Assembly: GCA_016296065.1 (NCBI GenBank)
Contig: JAEDKA010000004.1
Span: forward strand, 36,140-100,139
DNA length: 64,000 bases
From: Kiritimatiellia bacterium
GTDB taxonomy: Bacteria; Verrucomicrobiota; Kiritimatiellia; RFP12; UBA1067
Direction of reading: 5' to 3'
In this document: in pieces, positions 1 to 8,982 of the stretch
Position numbering within the stretch: position 1 is the first letter of the stretch
Layout of the letters: each line of letters starts with the position of its first letter
Position numbers and translations under genes: made by a program
Notes under the pieces: generated by a model
What the model saw: only the letters and a program-made list of their open reading frames with translations
Database searches by the model: none
What the model was told of the DNA's origin: nothing

Positions 1-1391
1 ATATCACCCTCATTCTGCACATATCCCTCCGGCGTCACATACCGACGGACGTTGTGGGAGTCGAGCGCATACGATCCCATGCCAACAGGCCCGTAGGAAC
101 GGCCCTGGGCCGGATGGCGCGGCTCGCCAAGGCAATCATGTTCAGTCATAACGTATTCGCCCACCATCCGCCGCCCTTCGCGCACGTAGATACTGTACGG
201 CCATCCTCCGTTGTCTATGAACTCATCCTTGGCAAGCCCCCATTTCGACATCCGAAGGCGAATTTCCTCTGGTACCGATGGATCGTTGGCGATGAAATAG
301 TACAGGCCCATCTGATAGTCCCGGTGGGCTTTTGCGATTTCAGCGCGGCGAGCGTAGCTTGCTTCTGGCCATTCGTGACTGCCACCAATGTAGTCCGCCC
401 CCATGGGCCCGTGGTTATTCGTGTCCGTCTTGTAGTTAGCGATGCGGCTGAAGTTCCAAAACGTCTCACCGTATCCATGTGCATAGACCCTTGACAGCAA
501 TTCATAACGGGCCGGATCATATCCCTCCGGCTTTGAAAACGGGATGCGGTTGCGCGGATCGTCCGTCATGCAGAGCCTATAGCAGTACGCCTGCACGAGA
601 CGGTCTCCTTTGCCGCGCACTCCCGGAGCAGACGTATCGATCTCAGCGCAAAGCCCACTCGACGGATCATTTGGAATTTTGTATGCGGAGATGTTCCAGT
701 CCCGGAAATGGTGCCGATGATGGAGCACTCCGACTTGGTTGCCATTCCATTTCTCGCCAAATTCCGAACAGTCCTCGCGACCGACTCTGTACGGCACGCC
801 CGCAGCCGCCATCAGGTCACCTTCGTACGTAGCGTCGATGAAGTACCGCCCACGATACGTATTCCCGGAAAGAGTTCGTATTGATACGATTCTTCCATCC
901 TTCTTTTCCACTCCGCCACCGCGATCAAGAAGTTCTCCTCGTCTGACGGCAACGCCTTTTTCTTCAAGCCACTTGTTAAAGACCCTTTCCGCTACATGCG
1001 GCTCAAACGTCCACATCGTCTTGTCCTCATGGCAGATTGCCTTGGTGCCTTGTCCTCCGGCCTTGAATTCCTCCATGCGCTGCCAACGCCACGATTCGGG
1101 CTTCTGGTATTCAAGATAGATCCGGTGGTAGAACTCGCGGGCAAGCCCGCCAATTGCCGCAGTATTGCCCGAATCGGTAAAGCCAAGTCCAGATGAAGAA
1201 AGACCACCAATATGTTTGTCCGGCGAGACGATGACAGGAACAAGGCCCATGTCCTTCACCTTGACCGCCGCCGTCACGGCCGCCGACGAACCACCGTAGA
1301 TCACAATATCTGAGAACGTCGCATCAGCGCCTGCAGAGTTCGCCGCCATGCACATTGCCATCGCGGCAAGAGGCATTATTTTACATTTCAT
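1..1391 (-). CDS. exported FAD-dependent oxidoreductase (partial, C-terminus beyond window)
   Basis: The frame opens at the ATG at 1391 and runs without a stop to the window edge, about 463 codons. The N-terminus reads as a Sec signal (MKCKIMPLAAMAMCMAANSA) followed by an FAD-binding Rossmann start, DIVIYGGSSAAVTAAV, with the relaxed GGSSA form of GxGxxG seen in the FAD_oxidored (PF12831-like) family. Further in are GGLSSSGLGFTD and YFIDATYEGDLMAAAG, both typical of that family. Members of this family in PVC bacteria are secreted and lie among glycoside hydrolases; their substrate is usually unknown. The ATG overlaps the stop of the beta-galactosidase (ATGA), so the two are translationally coupled and this is the last gene seen of the CAZyme operon. 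The family call is firm; the substrate is not known. Confidence 0.85.
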   Translation of the reverse strand, partial: MKCKIMPLAAMAMCMAANSAGADATFSDIVIYGGSSAAVTAAVKVKDMGLVPVIVSPDKHIGGLSSSGLGFTDSGNTAAIGGLAREFYHRIYLEYQKPESWRWQRMEEFKAGGQGTKAICHEDKTMWTFEPHVAERVFNKWLEEKGVAVRRGELLDRGGGVEKKDGRIVSIRTLSGNTYRGRYFIDATYEGDLMAAAGVPYRVGREDCSEFGEKWNGNQVGVLHHRHHFRDWNISAYKIPNDPSSGLCAEIDTSAPGVRGKGDRLVQAYCYRLCMTDDPRNRIPFSKPEGYDPARYELLSRVYAHGYGETFWNFSRIANYKTDTNNHGPMGADYIGGSHEWPEASYARRAEIAKAHRDYQMGLYYFIANDPSVPEEIRLRMSKWGLAKDEFIDNGGWPYSIYVREGRRMVGEYVMTEHDCLGEPRHPAQGRSYGPVGMGSYALDSHNVRRYVTPEGYVQNEGD

Positions 1392-4300
1392 CGCGCCGAC
1401 TCCTTTCCTGTTTCCGGCGAGAGAGTTATCGACCACCGTTCTTCCCGAATCGGGAAAATGTACTCCGCCTCCGGTCTTGGGCCGCATGAGGCTCCTCCAA
1501 GCCCAAGCTGCCGAATGTCTATATTGAGGCATGTCTCGGCTCGCGGCGGCTTTTCGTTCCAGATTCGCTCCTGCTTGTCGCGGTGGCGCGCGAACTCAAG
1601 GTCCTCCCACGAATAGTGGAGCGCCTGCACGAAAAGCGGCACATCCCCCTTCACGCACATCCCGACGCCCTCGTTGTCCCTGAACGCAGCCCACCGAACG
1701 TCGCATTTATAGCCGTTGTCCTGCGGCCGGCAGTACGGCACGTACTGTTCCGCAGCCGTTGAGCTCCAACGCCCGACAAAGGCGCTTGCACACCTGTCGA
1801 CGTAGTTCTCGTGGGGGCCTCTCCCGTACCATTCCATTTGCTCGAGATCTGGTGCAAGCATCATGGAAAGCCCGAGTCGAGGCAATGCAGACGGCATCTT
1901 GCCAAACGGGGTAGCCGTATTCCGAATCTCGATTGCGCCATCCGCCGCAAAGACGTAGTCCGCCTCATGCAAGAATCCAGCCGATTTCGCTCCATTCACC
2001 TCGACGACGGCATGAACGGCAGGCATCCCGTCTACATTCGCCGCGCGCAGCTCCCGCACGTGGTATCTGAGCTGCGTGAGACCGGAGCTGTACAACTCAT
2101 CCCTAAGCCACTTGTCGTTGTCAGTAAGAGCCCTCATGCACGTGAGCCGAGGTCCGCGCACAATGCCGTCCTCGCTGTCGGACAGAATCGTCCTTCCGTT
2201 CATCGAAAGGAACGAGATCGTGCCCGTCGTGCGGCTGAATCGCGCAAGAGTCGAACCAGCTTCCACGGAGAGGCCACCTTGTAATGGCCTTATCACGGCA
2301 CGCCCACGCTGGGCGGATTCGTGTCGCGGCGAGGCATCACCGGCCACCGGCAACTGGTCGTGGGCTACAAGGTGGCCCTTCTCCGCCCAGAGTGCGTCTT
2401 CCCTGAGACGGAACGACACGTTGACAAAATACTCCGCGCCTTCTTTCGGAACCAATGCAATCTTCGGAAGCCTCACGGTCTTGCGGGAAAGCGGCTCGAC
2501 CCTTGGCCATTCAAGCGATCCCCGCGCAACTGCAACGCCGTTTTCCAGCACCTCGTAATCTGCCGCGAACGCGTCGGACGCCGTAAACGAAAAACGGTTC
2601 CAAACCTCGACGGTCGCGCTACCCGCCACGCAGTCCGCAATCGACGGAGCGGAGCCCTCTGGCCATGACACGACGATGTTGCGGTGCACATGCTTGACTT
2701 CGGCGAGCTTTGGCGTCTCCTTGCGCTCTGCGTCGACGATTCCGTTCACGCAGAAGTTTCCGTCGTTCTCCTCGTCGTGGTCTCCGCCGTAGGCAAGGTA
2801 GCGCAGACGTTTTCCGTCCGCACCGACTCGGTCGGCCTCCTTCCACACAGCCTGGTCGATCCAATCCCAGATGCAACCGCCGGTAAGCGAAGGCGACTTG
2901 TAGAACTCATCCCAAGTCTCCTTGAACGCGCCGAGCGCGTTGCCCATGCCATGGGCATACTCGAAGAAAAACGAGCACTTGCGCGAAAGGCCGCGCTGCC
3001 GGATGGACGCGACCGTCGGATAGCAGGGACCGTCAACCTGGAACCGTTCGCAGTCCTGGCGATAAGCCGTGGGACGCGTATCGTCAATCTTGCGGCATTC
3101 AGCGTCCACAACGTCGAAGTTCGGCCCCTGCCCCGCCTCGTTGCCCCAGCTCCACATGAAGACACATGGCGAGTTGCGCCAGTTTACGACCATATCGCGG
3201 CATCTGTCGACGTGAGCCTGTGTCCAGCTCGGGCTTGATGCCAGAGACTTCACGCCATATCTCATCCCGTGGCTCTCCACGTTCGCTTCCAGCTGCACGT
3301 AGATTCCGTAGCGCTCGCACAGATGATAGAAGTAGGGGTCGTTCGGATAGTGGCTCGTGCGCACGGTGTCGATGTTGCTGCGCTTCATCAGAAGGACATC
3401 GCGCAGCATCTCGTCACGCGTGAGGGAACGCCCATTCACGGCGGAGGCGTCATGTCTGTTCACGCCCTTGAACTTCACAGGACGTCCATTTACAAGGATT
3501 GCGCCGTCAGGGCCAATCTCGGTTTTCATGAAACCGACCTTGCACGAACGAATGTCGTCGCCCGCTTTGATGACTAGCGTGTACAGATAGGGATCTTCTG
3601 CGGTCCATGCATGAAAAGTAGAGAGTTGAAAGTTTATAGTTGAGAACTTATTTCCTGCGCAGCTCGCATCTTTGACAAGCCGAAAGTCCGCATCGTAGAG
3701 CGTAGCCGAGATGGAGGGGAACTGTGTATCAGCGCCCTCACATAAGTCACGTAGTTCAACGGAAAGATCAACGCCGACGGACGAGAAATCCTTTGAGAAC
3801 TTAGGCTTCCAAAAAAAGTCGCGAATCTCGACTTTCGGAGGAGCGAACAGCATTACATGGCGGAAAATCCCGGAGTACCGGAAAAAGTCCTGATCTTCCA
3901 GAAAGGCTCCGTCACACCATCGGTAGACTTCAACGGCAAGAAGGTTCTCTCCCGGCTTGAGGAACTTCGTGACATTGAACTCGTGGGCCGTGCAGCTATC
4001 CTCGGAGAAGCCGACCTTCTCCCCGTTCACCCAGACGTAATAGGCGGAATATACGCCCTCGAAGCGAAGAAGCACCGGACGCCCCTTCCATCCCTCGGGG
4101 ATAGTGAACGTGGTGCGGTAGGACGAGACGGGGTTGTAGTCCTTGTCCACGTCCGGCGGCGTAGCTGGGTGTGGATAGACGATGTTGCGGTAGATGGGGA
4201 CACCAAACCCCCTCATCTCCACGCAGCTCGGAACCTCGATGTCGTACCATTTCGAGTCGTCGAATCCCAGGCAAAAGAAGTCCCTTGGCCTCAAGTCGGG

Positions 4301-4960
4301 CGCACCACACCAGTTGTATTTCCAAACTCCGTCAAGCGACTTCACATACGGTGTTTCCGGCAATTCGCGCGTAAGAGCCGCGTCAACAGATCCGAGCGGA
4401 AAGGAATAGGCGCGGGCTGGCTCAACGTTCACGTAGTTGACGAGCTCGTTCGCCCATTCGGGCGCATTGTCCTTTGCCCTTTTCGCCCGAACAGCAGCGA
4501 CCGCGGCATCGCGGGCGTCTGCCCACTGCGGACCGTGGTTCACGCGAAGGTCTTTCCATTCGAGACGTCCGTCAGAAGTCGGCACTGGCTTGAGGTACGT
4601 GTCGATAAAATGCCGTAGCGCGGATTCGGTTCCCTTAGGGTCGGAGCCATGGATGCCCATCACGCCATTGCGGTTGCCGATGGTCCAGGCCCCTTCCGCA
4701 TTCCACGGCTGCGTAGACACGAAGAAATCTCCCGCGAAAGCCGGGGCGTACCACCTCACCTCCACTTCAACACCAGTAACGCGCTTGACCTCATCGGCAA
4801 GCTCGCGCATCATAGCCCGCGTCGCTTCAGTTTCGTCCGGTCCGCCATGGATTCGAAAAGGACGAGGATCGTCTCGCTCGATGGAGAATGTCTCTGCGAG
4901 AGCGGATATAGGCGCACACGCCAATACCCAGACCGCGAATGTGACAATAGACTTTACCAT
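1388..4960 (-). CDS. secreted GH2 beta-galactosidase with N-terminal extension
   Basis: About 1190 residues. It begins with a Sec signal peptide (MVKSIVTFAVWVLACAPISA). The ATG at 4960 is preferred over the one at 4966 because GGAA lies 8 nt upstream of it. Residues about 25-150 form an extra N-terminal domain unlike classical LacZ and reminiscent of the non-catalytic N-domains of GH67/GH20-type enzymes. The GH2 jelly roll, Ig-like and TIM-barrel domains follow. Catalytic motifs are visible: WSWGNEAG with the acid/base Glu near 610, and FFEYAHGMGN with the nucleophile Glu near 669, plus CIWDWIDQ. The C-terminal region matches the Bgal small-chain domain. It should cleave terminal beta-galactosides outside the cytoplasm. 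A short low-complexity stretch (FSTINFQLSTFH, 3610-3650) looks like an inserted simple repeat. It is translationally coupled to the FAD oxidoreductase. Confidence 0.93.
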   Translation of the reverse strand: MVKSIVTFAVWVLACAPISALAETFSIERDDPRPFRIHGGPDETEATRAMMRELADEVKRVTGVEVEVRWYAPAFAGDFFVSTQPWNAEGAWTIGNRNGVMGIHGSDPKGTESALRHFIDTYLKPVPTSDGRLEWKDLRVNHGPQWADARDAAVAAVRAKRAKDNAPEWANELVNYVNVEPARAYSFPLGSVDAALTRELPETPYVKSLDGVWKYNWCGAPDLRPRDFFCLGFDDSKWYDIEVPSCVEMRGFGVPIYRNIVYPHPATPPDVDKDYNPVSSYRTTFTIPEGWKGRPVLLRFEGVYSAYYVWVNGEKVGFSEDSCTAHEFNVTKFLKPGENLLAVEVYRWCDGAFLEDQDFFRYSGIFRHVMLFAPPKVEIRDFFWKPKFSKDFSSVGVDLSVELRDLCEGADTQFPSISATLYDADFRLVKDASCAGNKFSTINFQLSTFHAWTAEDPYLYTLVIKAGDDIRSCKVGFMKTEIGPDGAILVNGRPVKFKGVNRHDASAVNGRSLTRDEMLRDVLLMKRSNIDTVRTSHYPNDPYFYHLCERYGIYVQLEANVESHGMRYGVKSLASSPSWTQAHVDRCRDMVVNWRNSPCVFMWSWGNEAGQGPNFDVVDAECRKIDDTRPTAYRQDCERFQVDGPCYPTVASIRQRGLSRKCSFFFEYAHGMGNALGAFKETWDEFYKSPSLTGGCIWDWIDQAVWKEADRVGADGKRLRYLAYGGDHDEENDGNFCVNGIVDAERKETPKLAEVKHVHRNIVVSWPEGSAPSIADCVAGSATVEVWNRFSFTASDAFAADYEVLENGVAVARGSLEWPRVEPLSRKTVRLPKIALVPKEGAEYFVNVSFRLREDALWAEKGHLVAHDQLPVAGDASPRHESAQRGRAVIRPLQGGLSVEAGSTLARFSRTTGTISFLSMNGRTILSDSEDGIVRGPRLTCMRALTDNDKWLRDELYSSGLTQLRYHVRELRAANVDGMPAVHAVVEVNGAKSAGFLHEADYVFAADGAIEIRNTATPFGKMPSALPRLGLSMMLAPDLEQMEWYGRGPHENYVDRCASAFVGRWSSTAAEQYVPYCRPQDNGYKCDVRWAAFRDNEGVGMCVKGDVPLFVQALHYSWEDLEFARHRDKQERIWNEKPPRAETCLNIDIRQLGLGGASCGPRPEAEYIFPIREERWSITLSPETGKESAR

Positions 4961-4981
4961 GTGCATGATTCCAATGTCTCA

Positions 4982-7306
4982 CTATTGCTTTACGATTTCG
5001 AAGAACGGCGTAGCATACTCGAACTTGGAGGTATCAAGATCAAACACAAGCCTCCCATCTTTTATATCGACCGGTATCTTGAATGAGCGCGTCCCATTCA
5101 TACGCAGTGCATAGACCTCCGGAGCCTTCTTCGCCTCTGTCTCGATTGAAAAACGGAACTTCCCCGTCCGCATGAGCTGAGTGTATGTCGGGCCGTTGTC
5201 GATGAAGAGCATTTTCTCCCCACCTTCGGAAACAATCGCCCCTTCCTGCATAAAGCGCGTTGCGACAATCATAAGTACGCGCGAAGCGCAAGAGACGCAC
5301 TGGTCGCTGTCGAGCGAAATCGCAAGAATGGACGCCGGAATGGAAACGCTTTCCACGGCAAGGCGTGAAAGCCGCGACGTCTGTCCCGGCTTCAAAGCCG
5401 CCGCCTGAAAGCGCGGCGTATCAATCGTCATTGTTTCGCTGCGGAGGTCCGTCACGATTTCACCCGTCTCGCTCTCGTAAATGCCGCGCTTAGGATCGGT
5501 GCAGTTGCCTGACGGCATAACCCCCGCTTCGCGCAGACGCCGAACCACCGTCTCGCCTAGCAAATTTGTCGTGCCATGCGATTTACGTTGTGTCGCGGTC
5601 TGGATGTCGTTGGCAAGCGGCTCTTCCTTTCCTGCGTCCGCCTCCCGCATCGGCACGATGTCAAGGATGGCAAGTGGATTGTGCGCGTTTTCAGCATCGA
5701 CACCAACACGCGTCACAAAAGCAAGATTAACGTATGCCGTTTCAAGACTGCCGCTAAGGGCCGGCGACGTCAGTACATCTTCCGTCATGGAAAGCGAAAC
5801 GGCATGCGACGCACGCTTTATGTCCCCGCGCTGCCAGCCAAACGCGGTGGCAACAGACGAAACGCGCGCCATCAGGTTCCTGCTCTCGTCGAAGAATGGA
5901 TATGGGTCGTAGTGCCAGAGCTGCACAAGATCGCTGTGCGGACAAAGGGCCTGCCAATCCTGAAGCGCCGCAATGGCAGACTGCACCACCGGTGCCTCCT
6001 GCGCGCAGTCGTTCGCCGGAATATGCGAATACTCGGTGACGAGGAATGGTTTCCCAAGAGTACGCGCAAGTGCGGCGTTGGCAAAGTATGTACGCTTGTT
6101 CTCCGCCAACGACGATCCGAAAGGAACCTCAGTGCATTTGCCTTTGTTCCACGGCTCAAGAATCCTCTCGTTTTCAACACCATCGGGAAGTGGCACGGAG
6201 AACTTGGGATGCGCGTGGTACGAGTGGGTTGCAACGGCTGAAAGCCCTATGTGCGATTCAGCACCAAGGGGCGTCTTGAGCATGTCCCACTGCGTCGTCA
6301 ACCCCTTGAATCCGCTTGCCTTGACAACGCCAAGATAGAAGTCTGTCATCTCCTTAAGGCGACGGCGGAAAAACAATCTTGCATTTTCGGACACCTTGCC
6401 GTCCTCCCACAAAAGCCGACGAGAGAGCTCCGGCATATCCTCGCCGAATTCCTTGCGAAAGTCCGTCGTGAACATGGCAAGTTCCTGATCACTGAAGAAT
6501 ATCCAATCCTGCTCGTTGCAGAACGTCATCCCTATCACCTGCGGATCGTCTAGAAAACGCGTCCCCGTATAGGGGTTAATGGTCTGCGTCCAGAAGTCGA
6601 ACGATGCTTTCCAAAGTTTCCTCCACCTTTCGTCGAGGAAGAGTCCGATTCTGGTGGGGGCTCTTGACTTCTTCGCCCGCGCCATGATCTTGTTCGGCGA
6701 AGTGGCTACGTCGAACATGATGTAGACGCCTCGGTCGCGAAGGCATTTTACGAACCAGTGATACCTGTCCAGAAAGTCTCGGTCGACAATGGCGTCTATC
6801 TCCTCCTTTGTCTGCGGCATCAAGTCCTCGGCAAGGGAATCTCGATACTCCCACCATTTCAATCCGCTCAAACCGACAAACTTGGCATCGAAAAAATGAA
6901 GCCGGACGAGATTCAGGCCCATCAGTCGAAACTGCTCGGCAAGCTCTTCGAGTTCTTCCTTGCTAGCGTTCTGAAACCCGTCGTATTTTCCGCCGTATGT
7001 GCAGTTAAAGCCGCGCAGCCGCAACGGGCGTTCCGGCTCGTTCTGAAAGACGAGTTGCCCCTGCGAATCAGAGACGATGCGTCCGTTGACGCCGATGTCG
7101 TAGCGAGGCACGATAGCAGAAAGGTCAAGAGCCGTGCCGGGGACAATCTCCAGCTCGCGAATGCGGACAGACGTCCCTTGTATGCATTCGTATTCGCCCA
7201 TTTCTATAGGCCGCCACTCTGCGCAGCGTTGTATTTGCACAACGTTGGTCGTAGCTCCAGCCGTCGCGGCAAGAAATGTAAGCGCGATGGGAAAGACTGA
7301 CCGCAT
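4982..7306 (-). CDS. secreted clan GH-A glycoside hydrolase (GH5-like)
   Basis: 774 residues. The start at 7306 was chosen because the signal peptide MRSVFPIALTFLAATAGA begins there; an upstream in-frame ATG adds only hydrophilic residues. A (beta/alpha)8 barrel is suggested by LRGFNCTYGG, then LRLMGLNLVRLH-type and YIMFDVA strands. FCNEQDW (Glu near 265) fits the acid/base and FLVTEYSHIP (Glu near 425) fits the nucleophile of clan GH-A enzymes. The C-terminal third is beta-rich and unassigned. The exact GH family and substrate cannot be read from the sequence. It lies between the beta-helix protein (5-nt gap) and the beta-galactosidase in one operon, which points to hydrolysis of the same, probably beta-linked, polysaccharide or glycan. 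Confidence 0.82.
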   Translation of the reverse strand: MRSVFPIALTFLAATAGATTNVVQIQRCAEWRPIEMGEYECIQGTSVRIRELEIVPGTALDLSAIVPRYDIGVNGRIVSDSQGQLVFQNEPERPLRLRGFNCTYGGKYDGFQNASKEELEELAEQFRLMGLNLVRLHFFDAKFVGLSGLKWWEYRDSLAEDLMPQTKEEIDAIVDRDFLDRYHWFVKCLRDRGVYIMFDVATSPNKIMARAKKSRAPTRIGLFLDERWRKLWKASFDFWTQTINPYTGTRFLDDPQVIGMTFCNEQDWIFFSDQELAMFTTDFRKEFGEDMPELSRRLLWEDGKVSENARLFFRRRLKEMTDFYLGVVKASGFKGLTTQWDMLKTPLGAESHIGLSAVATHSYHAHPKFSVPLPDGVENERILEPWNKGKCTEVPFGSSLAENKRTYFANAALARTLGKPFLVTEYSHIPANDCAQEAPVVQSAIAALQDWQALCPHSDLVQLWHYDPYPFFDESRNLMARVSSVATAFGWQRGDIKRASHAVSLSMTEDVLTSPALSGSLETAYVNLAFVTRVGVDAENAHNPLAILDIVPMREADAGKEEPLANDIQTATQRKSHGTTNLLGETVVRRLREAGVMPSGNCTDPKRGIYESETGEIVTDLRSETMTIDTPRFQAAALKPGQTSRLSRLAVESVSIPASILAISLDSDQCVSCASRVLMIVATRFMQEGAIVSEGGEKMLFIDNGPTYTQLMRTGKFRFSIETEAKKAPEVYALRMNGTRSFKIPVDIKDGRLVFDLDTSKFEYATPFFEIVKQ

Positions 7307-7311
7307 CTCAA

Positions 7312-8982
7312 TCACCGTACTACAATGATGAGACCAGGTGGTAGTGGAAGGCACTCATAGCAGCCAATGTCGACAGCGCCTTCGAGAATTCGAGCACTTC
7401 CCGCGAGGTCAACCGCTGAATCCATCCACGACGCATAAAGTCCGGCATTGCGAGCGGCGGACTGGCGCACAAGCGCATAGTACGGACGCCCGGGATACTC
7501 ATCGCTTCCAGCGACAAACTTAGCTAGCGCATGAACCGGATTCGAAAATACATCTGCCTTCTCGCCATTGATGAGCCCATCAGTGTAGAGGCAGTTCGAG
7601 AATTGGAGCAAACATGTGCCAGAGGTGGATTTCCACAGCTTAATATCGGCCGCAGTTTCATCGGCCTGCTTGTTGCCAGAGAAGATGCAGTTGACAAAAG
7701 AGCCGACTCCAGAATTGGAATTGAATATATCGCAGTATACTGTGTAGCCGTTGTTTGAGATTGTGTTGTCGGCAAACGTGCAGTTGGCGAAGTCGGCGGT
7801 TTGACCGGCCAAATTAACTATCCGTCCGACCGCACAGTTTACAACAAGGCAGTTTGTCACACCTAGCGCAGAACCGTTGTTCGAAGTGGCATCGAGCACC
7901 CAAAGCCTGTTCCCGTCTGGAACGATTCCGTCGAAGACGCATCTGGTGAAGCTACCGCAGCTCACGTCTCCCTTGCCAGAAAAAGTGCAGCCGACGGCCG
8001 CGACCTTGTCGCATGCGCCGCCACGCCCGTTTTTCGTGCAGACGTTGTTCGTAAAGGCGCAGTCCACAGCAGAGCCAAGCGACATCGCGCCCCCGCGGTT
8101 CTCTATCGATTCGTTGCAGACAAAAACGCACGATGATGCTGATGCATTGTAGCACGCGCCACCTTGCGCAGTCGAAGCATTGCCCTCAAAACGGCAGCCG
8201 TTCACAACATTGTAAGCCTTGGATGAATACATTCCGCCGCCATAGTTTGACGCAGTGCAATTCGAAACGACGCAATCGACCACATATCCGGCTGGCGATG
8301 CGGAGAGGTCGCTTAAGTAGATCGCTCCGCCATTCTTCGCGGAACATCCACGGAAAACATTTCCTGAAAGGATGCAATAGTTCTTGTCACAATACGCACC
8401 ACCGCCGTTCCCAGTCGTTCCAGCCGAACAACTCTCGAAAAGGGAGCCGGTCACAGGCACAGCGTAAGTAGCGCCGCCGTTGGCGGCTGAGCAGTTCTTG
8501 AAGACGCAGTTCGTTGCGCCACCCCTCGATTCAGAATTGGCAAAGACAATCGCGCCACCGTTCTGTCCGCTCGGCGCAGTTCCGTTTTTGAAAGTAAGGT
8601 TTTTGAACGTCGATTTCCGCCCTGATCCACCGTAGCCGTAGAAGATCCGGTTGCCGCCACCATCTAGAATGGTTTCCTGAGATGACGTCTTCTCGCTCCA
8701 AGGTGTGTCGTCTGCCCCCTGAATCACAATCTCCTTCTGCCACCAGACACACGATATCCCCTTGTCATCAGGCGCGGACATCGTGCCCCAGCTTGTACCG
8801 GAGCTGTAGGATTCCAGCGTCGAGAAATCAAGTGTCACCCCAGCCGCAAGCGTTATCGTGTCACCTGTTTGCGCCTTAGCGACAGCATTCGTGAACTCCG
8901 ACACGGTCGCTGCGTCGTAGTTGGTTGCGAAGCACATCCCAGTCCAAAAGGACAGGATTGAGGTTTGTATCAGCTTTTTCAT
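7312..8982 (-). CDS. secreted right-handed beta-helix protein with PGxxIxVR C-terminal tail
   Basis: 556 residues with a signal peptide (MKKLIQTSILSFWTGMCFA). The middle is built of repeated short strands with N/C/G-rich turns (NGGAIVFAN, NGGATYAVP, NGGAIYLSD, YGGGMYSSK), as in polymorphic outer-membrane-type parallel beta-helices. The end has the choice-of-anchor-Q-like string DLAGSARI...VDIGCYE, then a nine-residue tail PPGLIIVVR and stop. The same tail type occurs in the proteins at 29894 and 36515. Its start overlaps the stop of the upstream WbsX-esterase gene (ATGA). It may be a surface-displayed glycan-binding or lyase-like protein; no catalytic residues can be assigned. Confidence 0.82.
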   Translation of the reverse strand: MKKLIQTSILSFWTGMCFATNYDAATVSEFTNAVAKAQTGDTITLAAGVTLDFSTLESYSSGTSWGTMSAPDDKGISCVWWQKEIVIQGADDTPWSEKTSSQETILDGGGNRIFYGYGGSGRKSTFKNLTFKNGTAPSGQNGGAIVFANSESRGGATNCVFKNCSAANGGATYAVPVTGSLFESCSAGTTGNGGGAYCDKNYCILSGNVFRGCSAKNGGAIYLSDLSASPAGYVVDCVVSNCTASNYGGGMYSSKAYNVVNGCRFEGNASTAQGGACYNASASSCVFVCNESIENRGGAMSLGSAVDCAFTNNVCTKNGRGGACDKVAAVGCTFSGKGDVSCGSFTRCVFDGIVPDGNRLWVLDATSNNGSALGVTNCLVVNCAVGRIVNLAGQTADFANCTFADNTISNNGYTVYCDIFNSNSGVGSFVNCIFSGNKQADETAADIKLWKSTSGTCLLQFSNCLYTDGLINGEKADVFSNPVHALAKFVAGSDEYPGRPYYALVRQSAARNAGLYASWMDSAVDLAGSARILEGAVDIGCYECLPLPPGLIIVVR